A DNA stretch of 64,000 nt from Erodium maritimum (lineage: Eukaryota; Streptophyta; Magnoliopsida; Geraniales; Geraniaceae), in contig OY997596.1 in the NCBI GenBank assembly GCA_963921825.1, positions 61,826,754 through 61,890,753 on the forward strand, given 5' to 3'. This document shows positions 24,241-36,175 of this stretch, piece after piece (position 1 is the first letter of the stretch; the number at the start of each line of letters is the position of its first letter). The translations under genes were made by a program, and so were the position numbers. The notes under the pieces are model-generated. The model was not told where the DNA came from. It saw only the letters and a program-made list of their open reading frames with translations, and ran no database searches.

Positions 24241-25652
24241 ATGGCTATGGCTTTCAAGATGGTAAAAACAACTTAATTACTTTCCTATGTCAATTTCGGT
24301 TTCGAATCATGGGTTGATCTTATTTTCTTCATTAATTACGATTTCAGATCATGGGTCGATCTTATTTTCTTAGTTAATTTCGATTCTGAATCACGAGTTG
24401 ACCTTATTTTCTTTATTAATATCGATTTCAAGTCATGGGTATGTCTTTTTTTTCGTTAATTATAATTTAATTTCTGGTCATGGGTCGATCTTATTTTCTT
24501 CGTTTTTTTGGTGATTTTGTAGGCGACGACAGGAATGTGGGTCGCGGACGAGTGTAAGAGCTCGTTCATGGAGATGAAGTGGAAGAAAGTGCACCGGTAC
24601 ATAGTGTTTAAGATCGACGAGCTCTCGAGACTCGTCACCGTCGACAAGGTGGGTGGGCCCGGAGAGGGATACGATGACCTGGCCAAGTCTCTTCCGACCG
24701 ACGATTGTCGGTACGCTGTTTTCGACTTCGACTTCGTCACCGTCGATAATTGTCGGAAGAGCAAGATCTTCTTTATTGCATGGTCCGTCACCTCCTCCTT
24801 CCTCTTACTACTATTATTATTATTAACTATGGTTGAGCTCACAGCTTTCAACTTTCAAGGTGTTGGTGCAGTTATGAAATGACCGTTTTAACCCTTGTTA
24901 TTGTGAAATGACCGTTTTAACCCTAGTATTGATGTATTGTTGTCAAGGATAATTGTGGAAATTTTATTTTTGAAAGCTCTAGAGTTTTTTTTTTGATAAA
25001 AAAACATTTTTTTTTTCACTTATTATTTTTTAATACCCCACAGTTCAAGGATAAGATCGATATTTTAAAATACATTTACACGAATTACAACAACTAGATA
25101 AGTTTGGTACACTTTTTTTACATAAAGGAACTATCATCCATTGTTGCTTGAAAAATAATCGTTTTTTATTTGATTATCATCAATATTCTTTGCTATTATT
25201 ATTGACCTCGTAATGCACATTGTGTTAGTAGAATTTAGAAATAACCTTTTATTCGTAAGAACCAATAGTTTATACGTGACATGAGAACATAATCTATACA
25301 TGTTATCACTTTGAATTTCCTTCACTTTTTTATATATATATTGAGAAATATTAATATCATTCATAAAATCTCGTGAAATGTATATGGCTTGAAGATTATA
25401 TTTACATGTTTTCGGTTTGTTTGATCATGTTGCCGATACATTGTATATCTGAATTTATTAAACTCATTCGTTTCATAGCTAAAAACGATTCGATTTTTCA
25501 GGTCGCCATCGACATCAAGAATCAGAGCGAAAATGTTGTACGCAACATCTAAAGCGGGGCTAAGGAGAGCTTTAGACGGCGTACACTATGAGGTGCAAGC
25601 CACAGACCCGACGGAGATGGGCATGGATGTGATCACAGACAGGGCCAAATAA
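24241..25652 (+). CDS. ADF5: Actin-depolymerizing factor, class III (ADF5/ADF9-like)
   Basis: Three exons: 24241-24261, 24523-24782, 25502-25652, giving 143 residues. Exon 1 encodes only MAMAFKM. Plant ADF genes usually have the first intron right after the start codon; the seven-residue extension is characteristic of the ADF5/ADF9 subclass, reported to bundle and stabilise actin filaments rather than sever them. The ADF-homology domain spans nearly the whole chain: [63 protein letters not shown] (the long actin-binding helix) and the C-terminal EVQATDPTEMGMD. Exon 2 ends with the donor TG|GTCCGT, which restores the Trp codon at the junction. Intron 1 holds a minisatellite. By position next to the cyclophilin and subtilase it corresponds to Arabidopsis ADF9; ADF5 is its paralogue, so the symbol is approximate. 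Confidence 0.93.
24293..24512. repeat. Five-copy ~42-bp minisatellite in ADF intron 1
   Basis: ATCATGGGTCGATCTTATTT-type units start near 24306, 24348, 24390, 24433 and 24477 (spacing 42-44 bp) and fill almost the entire first intron. Confidence 0.85.
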
Positions 25653-28613
25653 AAAGAGGGGCTTTAATTTAATTACTTAATTATGTTGTGGGTATTATCG
25701 TCATTTACAGTCACTGTTTTTGTTTTTGTTGTTTTATCAATAACTCCTAAGCAGACGTGCCTTTATTAATTTCCGTCACCAACCTTTATCGTTTTCTCAA
25801 TTAGGCCCTTTTGCCGCTAATGTAAGTTAACCTTCTAATTTGTGCCGTTTACTTGAAATTTATAATAAGTTTTGTCCTTGTGTGTAATAAATAATAATAC
25901 TTTTCTTTTACCATAAAATTCACTTTTTCACCATGAATGGGTAAAAAAAGGTAAAGTTTGAATTACTTTTGTTTATTTATTTGCTTTAGAAATTTGGGTG
26001 TTGGGTTGTTGATGGCTCATCAATGTTAGGTGTGGAATGAAACTTCATTGCTAATTGGGATTTGGGATAAGATCTTTTATGTATGACCAAATAAAGACAA
26101 TCAAGACTTTCAGATGTCTTGTCTATCACTATTTATTTTTAATGGTCGTTAGGGTTTCAATTTGTAGATCTATATTTAACTACATATATTTTATATACAT
26201 CAAAAGAATAGAGTTTAGGTAGATGTCACATTTTGTGGTATGAATTTAAGAATTGCCCCAACAATTATATCCTCAAGGAAAGGTTGTAGAAATCAGTTCA
26301 GATGACTGTGCAGGCGATTGTTTAGACGTTGATTTTTATAACACCGATCTAATTTGTTGAAATCGAACGATCTTAGTCGGTGCTTAAGCGGAGATTTTTA
26401 CAACACTGTCCGATTTTTATGTTTTATCTTAAAATTTTATTTTAAAATAATATATATTATTAACATATATTTTAAATATATGTATCTTTTATTTTTGTAG
26501 TTAATTATAAAATTTATAATTATAGATAACAAATATTTACATTTTAAATTTTTATTATTACAAATTTTTTATATAATATAGTTCTTATTTTAATAGTATT
26601 TATGTAATATATATTTATTATAAATCCGATTAGTTCCCGATAAATCTTCGACTAGTCCGCACCTAGCGTTTAGGATCCCTTACTGTCCGACTAGCGATCA
26701 ATCCTATTAAGAATGATGTCGTTGAATATATTAATTTAAAAACCGAAATGATTTATATATATATATATAGGAATGACTTTTATCCTAATATACTCCTGCA
26801 TCTAAATATATTTTTCTGGGTTCATTATCATCATACTTACACAAAAAATGTCAAAATAAACAAAAGATGATGAAATTATTAGCACAAGCATTAGACCAAT
26901 TTGCAATATGACCCATATGAAAGCAAGAAATTTCAAAAATGGGAGTTACATTTTAATATATTATTTTTACTTTTAAATTAAATATGTATATTTTAATCAT
27001 GTTGAAATGATAAATCTCTTCTTTCACCGAAAGGACGATGGAGAAATAAAGCACATGAATTGTTATGGCTTTTAGATGGCTTCTTGTTGTTGCAGTGCAA
27101 TGAACATTTTGCTGTCCCAACCACTCTTCATATGATTCCTCACCTAAGTCATTATAATCACTGGCCCATGTACATTGCACCATTTATTTGTCAATAATAA
27201 TTATAATAGTTAATGTTCATATGTTCATCTTAGGAGGGATGTTCCCCGGTTGGGTTAACGAGTGTCGACGAGGTTTTTGATCGATAAATCAATCTTTTCG
27301 ATTATGGAATTTCATACATTGATCTCGACATCTGAACCTCCAAGACATACGTATTTTTTTACCAATAAATCGTCGGTGGGTCGTTTTTTATCGAAAAACC
27401 AAATGAGAATGATTTGTAACGCCAAAAACGTGGTGCCAAAGACAGGCGTTATAGATGGATGTGATGAATAAAAGTTGAGGGCGATTGTTATGACCAAAGG
27501 CTGATGATTGATTTTCATGGATATTAGCTAGAAAGTAACAGCAAAAAGAATAGGCACATTGCAAGAAGGAGATGAAGAAGGTATATACGTAATGTAGGGT
27601 TAGGACTGAAGATGTGCAAATTTTATTAATAATAGACGAACGAGAGTCAGTACAAGTCAAAAGTATTTGAAGGGCTCAGAACACATAACTCTAAGACGAT
27701 ATAATCGTCGTAGACGCTGTTAAAATTGCCACATAGGCAGGCAGAAAGAAGGGTGAGAGTTGGAAAACGGAACTGGGAGTATTACTCAAGGTATTTCCTA
27801 AACGCTACATCTGAATCTGTGTGAAGCGACTGAACCTGAACTTGACAGTTGTATTGGGAGGATATACGTGAATCAAGGTTCCCTTCCAGCAAAAGTACCT
27901 GAAACTCTGCTCACTATTCATTGACTCTGCAAAGAAGAAATCAGATAAAAAAGACTCAATCAATTAGCATGATCCAAAATCGAGAGAGGGTGAGGAAGGT
28001 GCCACGGTGGAGGCTAGGGAGAAGGACGCGCTGATGGAGGCTTCAGAAGTGGCAGGGTTGCTTAGGAAAGATGATCCAATACAGAGGAGGTCAAGGGGCT
28101 CCGAGGCGACGAGATCGATTGGTGTCGAGGTGAGTCATACGACAATCACCAGAGTTACAGATGGGGGACCGAACAAAATCAAAAAACACGTTGTTAATAG
28201 CGAGAGAAAACCAACATAAAGATTGCTAAAGATGACTTAAAAGAAGACCTAACAAAAAAAGCCTAACAAAGCTCATATGGAAAACTTTAACAGAGCTCAG
28301 GGAAACTTATTTATCATTCATCCAACTATCTACTCTGTATGGACATAGCAAGAAAAAATAGAGGTGAAATATGAACAATTTAAATAATTAGGAGGCCAAT
28401 TTTAAATATTAAATAAATAAATATGTACTCAATCAAAATACAATATAGATATTGAGCTGGGCCCATCTTCAGGTTACGTAACCAGTTTGCAAATACACAT
28501 AGGAAAGTCTTGAAGTTTTGGGCCTTCCATGGCCCATTACTCTAATAATGAAATAAATAAACTTTTTTTTAACTCAAAGCATACCACATTGGTGTGATCA
28601 CTTTGGAAATTGC

Positions 28614-29645
28614 TTTTTTTTTTATCAGCAAAGCATAAATTAAATTAAACCTCTCACAAGGAGGAAGAGGAGTACAACAAAGAGCATCTAGCTACAGACA
28701 CTCCAACAAAAAAGACCATGACAACGGCTACAACCTAGGTAGCATGAGTGGGTACGCAGACCCTGATGATGAATGGGTACGCATACCCAGATGATGAATG
28801 GGTACGTAGACCAAGATGATGAATGGGTACGCAGACCCAAATGATGAATGGGTACGCAGACCCAGAAGATGAAACCTGATGATAAAAGGGTACGCAAACC
28901 CTGATGATGAAAGGGTATAGACCCTGATGAGAATGGGTACGCAGACCCTGAAGATGAAAGGGTACGCAGACCCTGATGAAGAAAGGGTACGCTGACCCTG
29001 ATGAGAATGGGTACGCAGACCCATATGAGAATGAGAACGCATACCCTGAAAGGAACGGGTACGCAGACCCTGAAATGAACGGGTACGCAGACCCGAAAAT
29101 GAAGGGGTACACAGACCCTGAAATAAAGGGGTACGCAGACCCGAAAAAGAAAAAGGACGGCTGAAAAAGGAGACTCACACCCAAATATAGCCACCAAGAA
29201 GCACAAACAAGGTCTCAAACCCAGAAAAGTCAACCATAAAGCGCAGATAAGCTAGCCGTCATCCAAAGTAATCACCAAAGACTTTACCCTAACTTGAAGA
29301 GAAAACTGAATCTCATCGGCACCCAAACTCAGTGAGTTAAGAGAAACCGACACGCCGACGACCAACATCGCAAAACGGCAGAGATAAAACGGCGTAAAAA
29401 ACACCGAAACTCAAAATCCCGAAAGAAGGACTCCTCGATTCCAAGGCCTAAAGACCCAGTACAACCCGTCATAGGCCAACACCTAATGAATGACGGGCCC
29501 CGCAACGAGACAGGGGTACAAAGGAAAACGAAGGGAGCCTAAATCGAATGATGAGCAGTAATCCTACTAGTTGCAGATAAAGCCTAAGAGAAGAGAACAG
29601 ACCTTCCACGACGACGACCGGTGACGAAACCTTTGCCTATTTAAT
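28614..29645 (-). mobile_element. Possible LINE-type retroposon tail containing a minisatellite
   Basis: It begins with a T10 tract followed by ATCAGCAAAGCATAAATTAA, like the reverse complement of a LINE 3' end. Similar T-tract/ATCAGCRAA junctions occur at 34520, 44199 and 63033. The right border is uncertain; AAACCTTTGCCT occurs twice near 29629 and 29651. No reverse-transcriptase motif was seen. Confidence 0.4.
28745..29155 (+). repeat. In-frame minisatellite encoding a repeated G-Y-A-D-P unit
   Basis: About sixteen units of mostly 21-27 bp are built on GGGTACGCAGACCC plus a GATGA/GAAA spacer. On the plus strand many units translate as GYADP plus 3-4 acidic, Asn or Lys residues, with an uninterrupted stretch at 28976-29164. 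No signal peptide, start context or neighbouring exon is evident, so I treat it as non-coding repeat. Confidence 0.75.
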
Positions 29646-30412
29646 TATAAAGAAACCTTTGCCTCTTTCTTAGTTTTGTTTAAAACACAGTCATAAGTCA
29701 TAACTGATTTTGAAAAAGAAACTACAAATGCTTTTAAGAAAAAACTTTTGGAGCAAACTATCAATTCGTAAAAATTAATTATTTAAAATAAATTACAAAA
29801 CCGACATTTTAATTATATTTAAAAAATATTTAAACTGATAATCATGACAAAATATTATATCACGAGAAATATAAAAACCGAATATCTTATCAATTATAAT
29901 TTAATGTGCCTATAGATTTTGAAACACTAGATCTATGAAAAGGTGTTGAGAAAAGTTCAAGCTACTGAATACAAAAACAAAAAATAAATTGAAAATAATA
30001 GTAATAATAATACTTTAATTCCTGATTGAAGGCACCAATTACGGTCAAATTTCCGAGGGTACATTAGTCAAACACCGAGTCCCAACTCGGCGACTTTCGG
30101 TTCAATCCTCCTCGTACGGTCCCGGTCCAATTGTCAGGCCAACCAGACCAGCTATTATGGGACCCACTAAAAATAATCACATGTCTCCCACTTTAAAACA
30201 AGGACGCACGAGCCTCCCATCCCCACCGTCCAATTTGACGAATGGCTCATCAGCGCCAGATAATGATCAGTGCACGCTTCCTAGAGCCTAATCTCGACCG
30301 TCGATCTCTGCGACCAGACACACTTACTCACGTTTCTGTCTAGAGTCAAGTTAAAGCCACGTTAAGACAACGAAATATCTGCGAGGAATCGCCGGTACAC
30401 GCGCCTACGAGG

Positions 30413-30418
30413 CACGTG
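30413..30418. promoter_or_regulatory. G-box (CACGTG) upstream of the subtilase
   Basis: A perfect CACGTG palindrome lies 519 bp before the subtilase start codon, in the likely promoter. G-boxes bind bZIP and bHLH factors; that it works here is inference. Confidence 0.35.
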
Positions 30419-30936
30419 TAATAACTCGTGTTTCAACGCTTTCGAGTGTATCTTTAATAACGTGGACCCGACCTAATCGGACGGCCCACCATCGATCATC
30501 ATGTTTCATCACGGAGACAGCACTAAAATTATTGTACTTACCCGTAGCCCCCACCAGGCTTCCCCAACAATATCTCATAGACGAGTGTGACATTAACGAC
30601 TAGTTTTGCTTCCACGACCAAAACGACGTCGTATGCTAAGCAGCCTTTGTAATATCCGAATTCGTTTTTTTACTTTTAGGTGGGGCCCAGAGGTGTGTTA
30701 AGGACAGTGCTGAGTCATCATATAAGTCCTTATCCCGACAAAATCATATCCGTTCTTACCACAAATCGTTAAAAAAAATTCCAACGAACCAATTCGTGTA
30801 AATTAGTAATAAAATTAACGAAAATAAAATAAAGAATTTTTTAAAAAATAAATAAATAATTAATATCTCTTCTATAACACACCACTCTCTGTCACTCACT
30901 TCAGTGCCCTCACTGAGCTTTTTTTCTCCACCTCCC

Positions 30937-33252
30937 ATGGCGTCTCTGTCTCTTCTCCTCTGTTTCGTCTCTTTCTTCTTCGTGTCTCGTTGCGTGTCTC
31001 TCTCCTCTGACCAGGCGGTGAAGACCTTCATCGTCAGGGTCGATTCGGAGTCGAAGCCCTCTGTTTTCCCGACCCATTACAATTGGTACGGATCCGAATT
31101 CGCCGAATCGGGCCAGATCTTACATGTATACGACACCGTTTTCCACGGCTTCTCCGCCTCTCTCACGGAGGAGCAAGCGGCTTCGATGACCCGGAACCCA
31201 TCTGTCCTCGCCGTCATGGAGGACCGTCGCCGGGAGCTTCACACCACTCGGTCCCCTCAATTTCTGGGCCTCCGGAACCAGCGTGGGCTCTGGTCGGAGT
31301 CCGATTACGGGTCCGATGTGATTGTTGGTGTCTTCGACACCGGAGTCTGGCCGGAGCGGCGGAGCTTCTCGGATCTGAATCTGGGTCCGATCCCGACCCG
31401 GTGGAAAGGGGTTTGCGAGGCCGGAGTTAAATTCACGGCGAGGAATTGTAACCGGAAGCTGATCGGAGCTCGGTACTTCGGCAAGGGTCAGGAGGCTGCC
31501 GGGAGGGGAGCTGGGCCGATTAATGGGATCAACGAGACGGTGGAGTTCCGGTCGCCGAGAGACGCCGACGGGCACGGGACGCACACCGCCTCCACCGCCG
31601 CTGGCCGGAACTCGTTCGAAGCCAGCATGGAGGGCTACGCCGCCGGAATCGCGAAAGGGGTGGCGCCGAAGGCGAGGCTCGCCGTCTACAAGGTCTGTTG
31701 GAAGAACTCCGGCTGCTTCGATTCCGACATCCTGGCGGCGTTCGACGCCGCCGTGGCCGACGGCGTTGATGTGATCTCGATCTCGATCGGCGGCGGGGAT
31801 GGGATCTCCTCGCCGTATTATCTCGACCCAATAGCTATTGGGTCCTATGGAGCGGCCTCCAGGGGCGTGTTCGTCTCCTCCTCGGCCGGGAACGACGGGC
31901 CTAACGGGATGTCGGTGACGAATCTCGCGCCGTGGGTCACCACCGTCGGGGCCGGCACGATTGACCGGAATTTCCCAGCCGACGTCGTTTTGGGCAACGG
32001 TAAGAGACTCTCTGGAGTGAGTCTCTACTCTGGAGCTCAGCTGAAGGGGAAAATGTACAGCCTCGTCTATCCCGGAAAATCCGGAGTCCTCTCTGCTTCC
32101 TTGTGTATGGAGAACTCTCTGGAACCTTCCTTGGTGAAGGGCAAAATCGTCATTTGCGACAGGGGAAGCAGCGCCAGGGTCGCCAAGGGCCTGGTGGTGA
32201 AGAAAGCCGGCGGCGTCGGGATGATTCTGGCGAACGGGATCTCCAACGGCGAGGGATTGGTCGGCGACGCCCATCTCATACCCGCCTGCGCCGTCGGGTC
32301 CAGCGAGGCCGACGCCGTCAAGGCCTACGCGGCGTCGACTGCGAACCCCACCGCGACGATCGATTTCAAGGGCACGGTGATCGGAATCAAGCCGGCTCCG
32401 GTGGTGGCGTCGTTCTCCGGCAGGGGACCCAACGGGATGAACCCGGAGATTCTGAAGCCTGATTTGATCGCTCCCGGCGTCAACATCCTCGCCGCCTGGA
32501 CCGACGCCGTCGGGCCAAGCGGGCTCGACTCCGACCGCCGGAAAACGGAGTTCAACATCCTGTCGGGGACTTCCATGGCGTGCCCTCACGTCAGCGGCGC
32601 GGCGGCGCTTCTCAAATCGGCGCACCCGGACTGGAGCCCGGCGGCGATCAGGTCCGCCATGATGACGACGGCGAACATCCTCGACAACCGGAACCTGCCG
32701 ATGACCGACGAGTCCACCGGCAAGCCGGCGAGCCCTTACGATTTCGGGTCGGGTCACGTCAATCTGGACCGGGCCATGGATCCGGGCCTGGTCTTCGACA
32801 TCACCAGCGACGACTACGTCAATTTCTTGTGCGGGATCGGGTACGAGCCGAAGGTGATCCAGGTCATCACCCGATCTCCGGTGAAATGTCCGGCGAAAAA
32901 ACCGTCTCCGGCGAACCTCAATTACCCATCCATCAGTGCTCTTTTCTCGAGCTCGTCGGCCAAACCCACGACCCGGATGTTCATCAGGACGGTAACGAAC
33001 GTGGGTGCCCCGAATTCGGTCTACGTGGCGACGATCCAAGCTCCGGCGAAGGGTGTGACGGTGACCGTCAAGCCGTCGAAGCTGGTGTTCAGTGAGGCTG
33101 TGAAGAAACAGAGCTTTGTGGTGACGGTGACGGCTAATAGCCGGAGCCTGGTGCTTGACGATTCGGGTGCTGTGTTCGGGTCGGTGTCGTGGTCCGATGG
33201 AAAGCACGTGGTTCGGAGCCCCGTTGTGGTGACTAAGTCGGATCCGTTGTAG
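30937..33252 (+). CDS. SBT1.6: Subtilisin-like serine protease (subtilase), SBT1.6/SLP2-like
   Basis: Intronless gene of 771 residues, the usual size for plant subtilases. Order: signal peptide (1-22), I9 prodomain (about 29-103, ending near ELHTTRSP), S8 catalytic domain, PA domain inserted at about 355-475, and C-terminal fibronectin-like domain. The catalytic triad is complete: Asp134 in VGVFDTGVWPE, His213 in DGHGTHTASTAAG, Ser546 in SGTSMACPHVSG. The oxyanion Asn319 is in SSSAGNDGP. The product is predicted to be secreted and self-processed, then active in the apoplast. The start at 30937 (CCCATGG) gives a proper signal peptide; the open frame upstream has no ATG. In Arabidopsis the SLP2 locus (At4g34980) lies beside the ADF9 and CYP21-1 genes, as here. 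The coding sequence is GC-rich compared with its surroundings, as is common for intronless plant genes. Long antisense frames over it are shadows. Confidence 0.95.
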   Translation: MASLSLLLCFVSFFFVSRCVSLSSDQAVKTFIVRVDSESKPSVFPTHYNWYGSEFAESGQILHVYDTVFHGFSASLTEEQAASMTRNPSVLAVMEDRRRELHTTRSPQFLGLRNQRGLWSESDYGSDVIVGVFDTGVWPERRSFSDLNLGPIPTRWKGVCEAGVKFTARNCNRKLIGARYFGKGQEAAGRGAGPINGINETVEFRSPRDADGHGTHTASTAAGRNSFEASMEGYAAGIAKGVAPKARLAVYKVCWKNSGCFDSDILAAFDAAVADGVDVISISIGGGDGISSPYYLDPIAIGSYGAASRGVFVSSSAGNDGPNGMSVTNLAPWVTTVGAGTIDRNFPADVVLGNGKRLSGVSLYSGAQLKGKMYSLVYPGKSGVLSASLCMENSLEPSLVKGKIVICDRGSSARVAKGLVVKKAGGVGMILANGISNGEGLVGDAHLIPACAVGSSEADAVKAYAASTANPTATIDFKGTVIGIKPAPVVASFSGRGPNGMNPEILKPDLIAPGVNILAAWTDAVGPSGLDSDRRKTEFNILSGTSMACPHVSGAAALLKSAHPDWSPAAIRSAMMTTANILDNRNLPMTDESTGKPASPYDFGSGHVNLDRAMDPGLVFDITSDDYVNFLCGIGYEPKVIQVITRSPVKCPAKKPSPANLNYPSISALFSSSSAKPTTRMFIRTVTNVGAPNSVYVATIQAPAKGVTVTVKPSKLVFSEAVKKQSFVVTVTANSRSLVLDDSGAVFGSVSWSDGKHVVRSPVVVTKSDPL

Positions 33253-33446
33253 ATCCGTAATTGAAGTGGATCGGATCATGTGCTAATGATCGTGATCTTC
33301 GACGAGTTTGAGGGAATAGGCTTAACATAAATTTAGGAGTTTGCTAAAATTGGGTACTGTCTCTCGTTTTCAGTTATTTTAGTTTATTAATTTCTTTTAA
33401 TTTTGTGTTTTTTTATATATATAAAGTTGAAAACCTTAAATACACT

Positions 33447-34035
33447 CAAAGTTTTTTTTTTTTGGAGGAAAAATTGGATTTCATTACTCAACATCAGCCG
33501 CCATAAGGCCCGAAATGGGATCGGACAAACAAGCAACATTCCAGACCGCTAAAATCCAAATATAACTATTACGAGCTAGTTTATGAGGTACTCTATTAGC
33601 ATCTTTACGGGTATGAGACACTCGAACACCCTGTATCCGTCTCATCAGATCCTTCCAGTCATCAATCATTCTACCCAGAGAGATGAGTAGACTGTCAAGA
33701 TTGGAGATGGCCAAAGCCACTCCCAAGCAATCTGTCTCTACTTATATCTGTGTCCACCCCATCTCTAGACTCCACTTCAGTGCTTCCTTTACACATAAGG
33801 TCTCAATTAGCTCTGAGTCCCGGTATGCCTGAAGAACAATACATAGGATCTCCCGAGCCTGACCCTGAGAGTCACGACATATCAACCCACAGCTCCCCCA
33901 AACCCATGAACCACATCACCATCAACACTAATTTTCAGCCTACCCTCCACCGGCCTCCTCCATTTTCTTGTATCACCCAGTCTCATCGAACCGGGGCCTA
34001 TACCACTAACCTGGGCTTCCTTCCAAACCTTATAT
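33447..34035 (-). pseudogene. LINE RNase H remnant downstream of the subtilase
   Basis: Read on the minus strand, 33985-33484 gives a broken RNase H-like domain of plant LINE ORF2. It has RLKISVDGDV near its start, then frame breaks. Next comes LGVALAISNLDSLL...RIQGVRVSHTRKDANRVPHKLAR, matching the family pattern with the H..R..N..A..LA end. A T14 tract at about 33450-33463 is the copied poly(A) tail, so this is the 3' end of a 5'-truncated LINE. At least two stops or shifts make it non-functional. Confidence 0.75.
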
Positions 34036-34099
34036 CTTCGTCTTCATCTTCAGCTATTTTCATTAATATCTACATAATATATTTTTGATGTGGTCAATA

Positions 34100-35850
34100 T
34101 TAAAACAGTGAAATTAGTGAAACTAGATCAAGATGAGATAAATTAACAAATATTAATATTAATTAACAATTCTCGTTCCTACCCAATGAAAATAGCTTTA
34201 CAACGGTCATTAATCCTGACAACAACGTGCCAAAATACTTTAAAAAATAATTGTACTCATCCACGTGGCTTTATTCTCTAACATTCTCACGAATAAGTAT
34301 TAAATTTATGGTTCAAACTTCAAAGTAGTCTAGTTTAATCCACAAGTATATAATATTAAAACAATTTAGTTAGATTCACTAGCCGTTGCAGATATTGGGC
34401 TTTGTCCCATTCATATTATTTTAAAACATGTCTCATTTAGTTTCAAAGCACCCAAAGTCCAAAACATTTGTGTATTGAAATATATTCACTCTTAAACTTG
34501 ATGTTTATGCTGTTAAAAAAACTTTTTTTTTGATCAACAAATGTATTAAAGAATCAGGATTTCAAAATGAAAACAAGACTATAGGAAAAAACCACAATTT
34601 ATAGACACGAGCATGTCTGAAAAACACCTCAAACCAATACAACGATCACATTGAATGAGTACAACAGTAGGTTTACTACCCATATTTTGTTACCATAAAT
34701 AAAACCGATTGTTAATAAAATTTGATGTTTATGAATTGTGTGTTCGGACAACTCTTCTTTACAAATTTGGACGGTTCGTCACTCTTCTTCATGGCCGAGT
34801 GATGGTTGGTATAAATGACCGCCTCATATACCATCTCTTCTTTCTTACATGCACCTTAGAGAAGGAATGTCATATTCTCCGGTTCAAGAAGAAAATCGTA
34901 TGTTCTACGATTACTCAAGCCAATCATAACGCTTATCTTTCGGGCGTAAAGATCAGGGGTAAAAGGAAAAGGTAGTTGAAGAGCGTCATTTTGCATATGA
35001 AGAAGATATCGGACAAGAATATGATTTTACTAAATATGACATATATTTTATGTAATTTTGTTTATGTAACATCAGATTTTCGTATCGACACATATAGAGG
35101 TACGTAACATTCTAATATATAATCTAATACTTTTTTTAGAAAAAGAAACCATAGATAATGTTAAAGTAAAGGATAAGAAACATGGACAAAAGTAATAGGA
35201 CCATGAACAATATAGGTATTTCCAACTCTCTAGTCCTTACAAAACAACCGAGCTCTTTTTCTTGTCGGTCTTGCCTGATATATTCGTTGCCAATACATAA
35301 AGAAATGTAAGTCTATGGGTACACAATGATGGCTCGATCTAAGACAAAATCGAGTGTATGTCTATATGGGAGTTTTGTCAGAGTCTGAGAGGAGTACGCT
35401 AGCTGCTTAAGGAGCTCGACTACAATCGATGAAAGGCGACAATCGATTGTAGCCAATTGTGATAGAATGAGATGCTTTTCCTCTCAACGTCCGTTTTCCT
35501 GGAGATGCCTCATTAGACCTGGCGGGTTTACTACACAGTCTTGTCTGATTGTTTGGGTAAACAGATGTCCTGATACCGAACCCTGATGTAATAATAGGAC
35601 TAGTTCAAGCTGAATAACCAAAAATTCATTACATTCCAACTATAGAGTTTATTGATAAGAACAATTTCTTCATATACATTGTAGAACCCTCGCAAGAGAG
35701 GTAATATAAAACCAAAAAATAAATAAAATAAAGATAAAAATCAAATTATAAAAATTAAGGATGTCCATCTTGACTCATCGTCGTCTTGACAACCGATATT
35801 ATTTACGTGGCAGGTGCTCCTGCTCCTAGTCCCGCTCCTATGATTCGCTT
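34100..35850. other. Intergenic DNA, no gene recognised
   Basis: It contains a 212-bp segment (34510-34721) flanked by the direct repeat TTGATGTTTATG (34498-34509 and 34722-34733). A T-tract/GATCAACAAATGTATTAAAG junction like a reversed LINE tail lies near its left side. The CTCATTAGACCTGGCG stretch near 35503 matches 13787. Confidence 0.45.
34510..34721 (-). mobile_element. Short retroposon tail with 12-bp flanking direct repeat
   Basis: TTGATGTTTATG flanks the segment on both sides. Inside, a T9 tract and GATCAACAAATGTATTAAAG resemble other LINE 3' ends in the window. Thirteen bases separate the left repeat from the T tract, which is not ideal for target-primed insertion. Confidence 0.45.
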
Positions 35851-36175
35851 ATAAACTGCAACCAAACAATCCAATCGCTCCACAAAATTAATATTTGTTT
35901 TGTAAAATAAACCGTCCACGTGGTGGATTTTTTGTAATCTAGCATATAGTTGATGAAAACAAACTATTTTTCGGTTCATTTATAAAAAGATCTGACTTTT
36001 GCATGCATCTGGCACTCAATCTTTTCTATTGTTAATCCCAACATATTTTTGTTGTATCGACTATTCAAAATAATAATTTAGCGAGCGAAACACGAAAACG
36101 ATGAGTTCAATTATGGTACAATGAATCTTAGTTAACAGTGAAAGTACTTACGAAATGTGTTGCTCTGATATCGCC

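Larger units (their letters stand above)
25653..30850. other. Intergenic DNA between ADF and subtilase
   Basis: No gene recognised. 26.40-26.65 kb is extremely AT-rich. 27.6-28.3 kb has purine-rich frames without family signatures. 28.6-29.6 kb looks like a reverse-oriented retroposon carrying a minisatellite (separate entry). 30.05-30.85 kb is probably the subtilase promoter region. Confidence 0.5.

Noticed and set aside
31120-33279. 719-codon minus-strand frame opposite the subtilase
   Set aside because: A shadow caused by high GC at third positions; Arg/His-rich with no domain, while the plus strand has the full catalytic triad.
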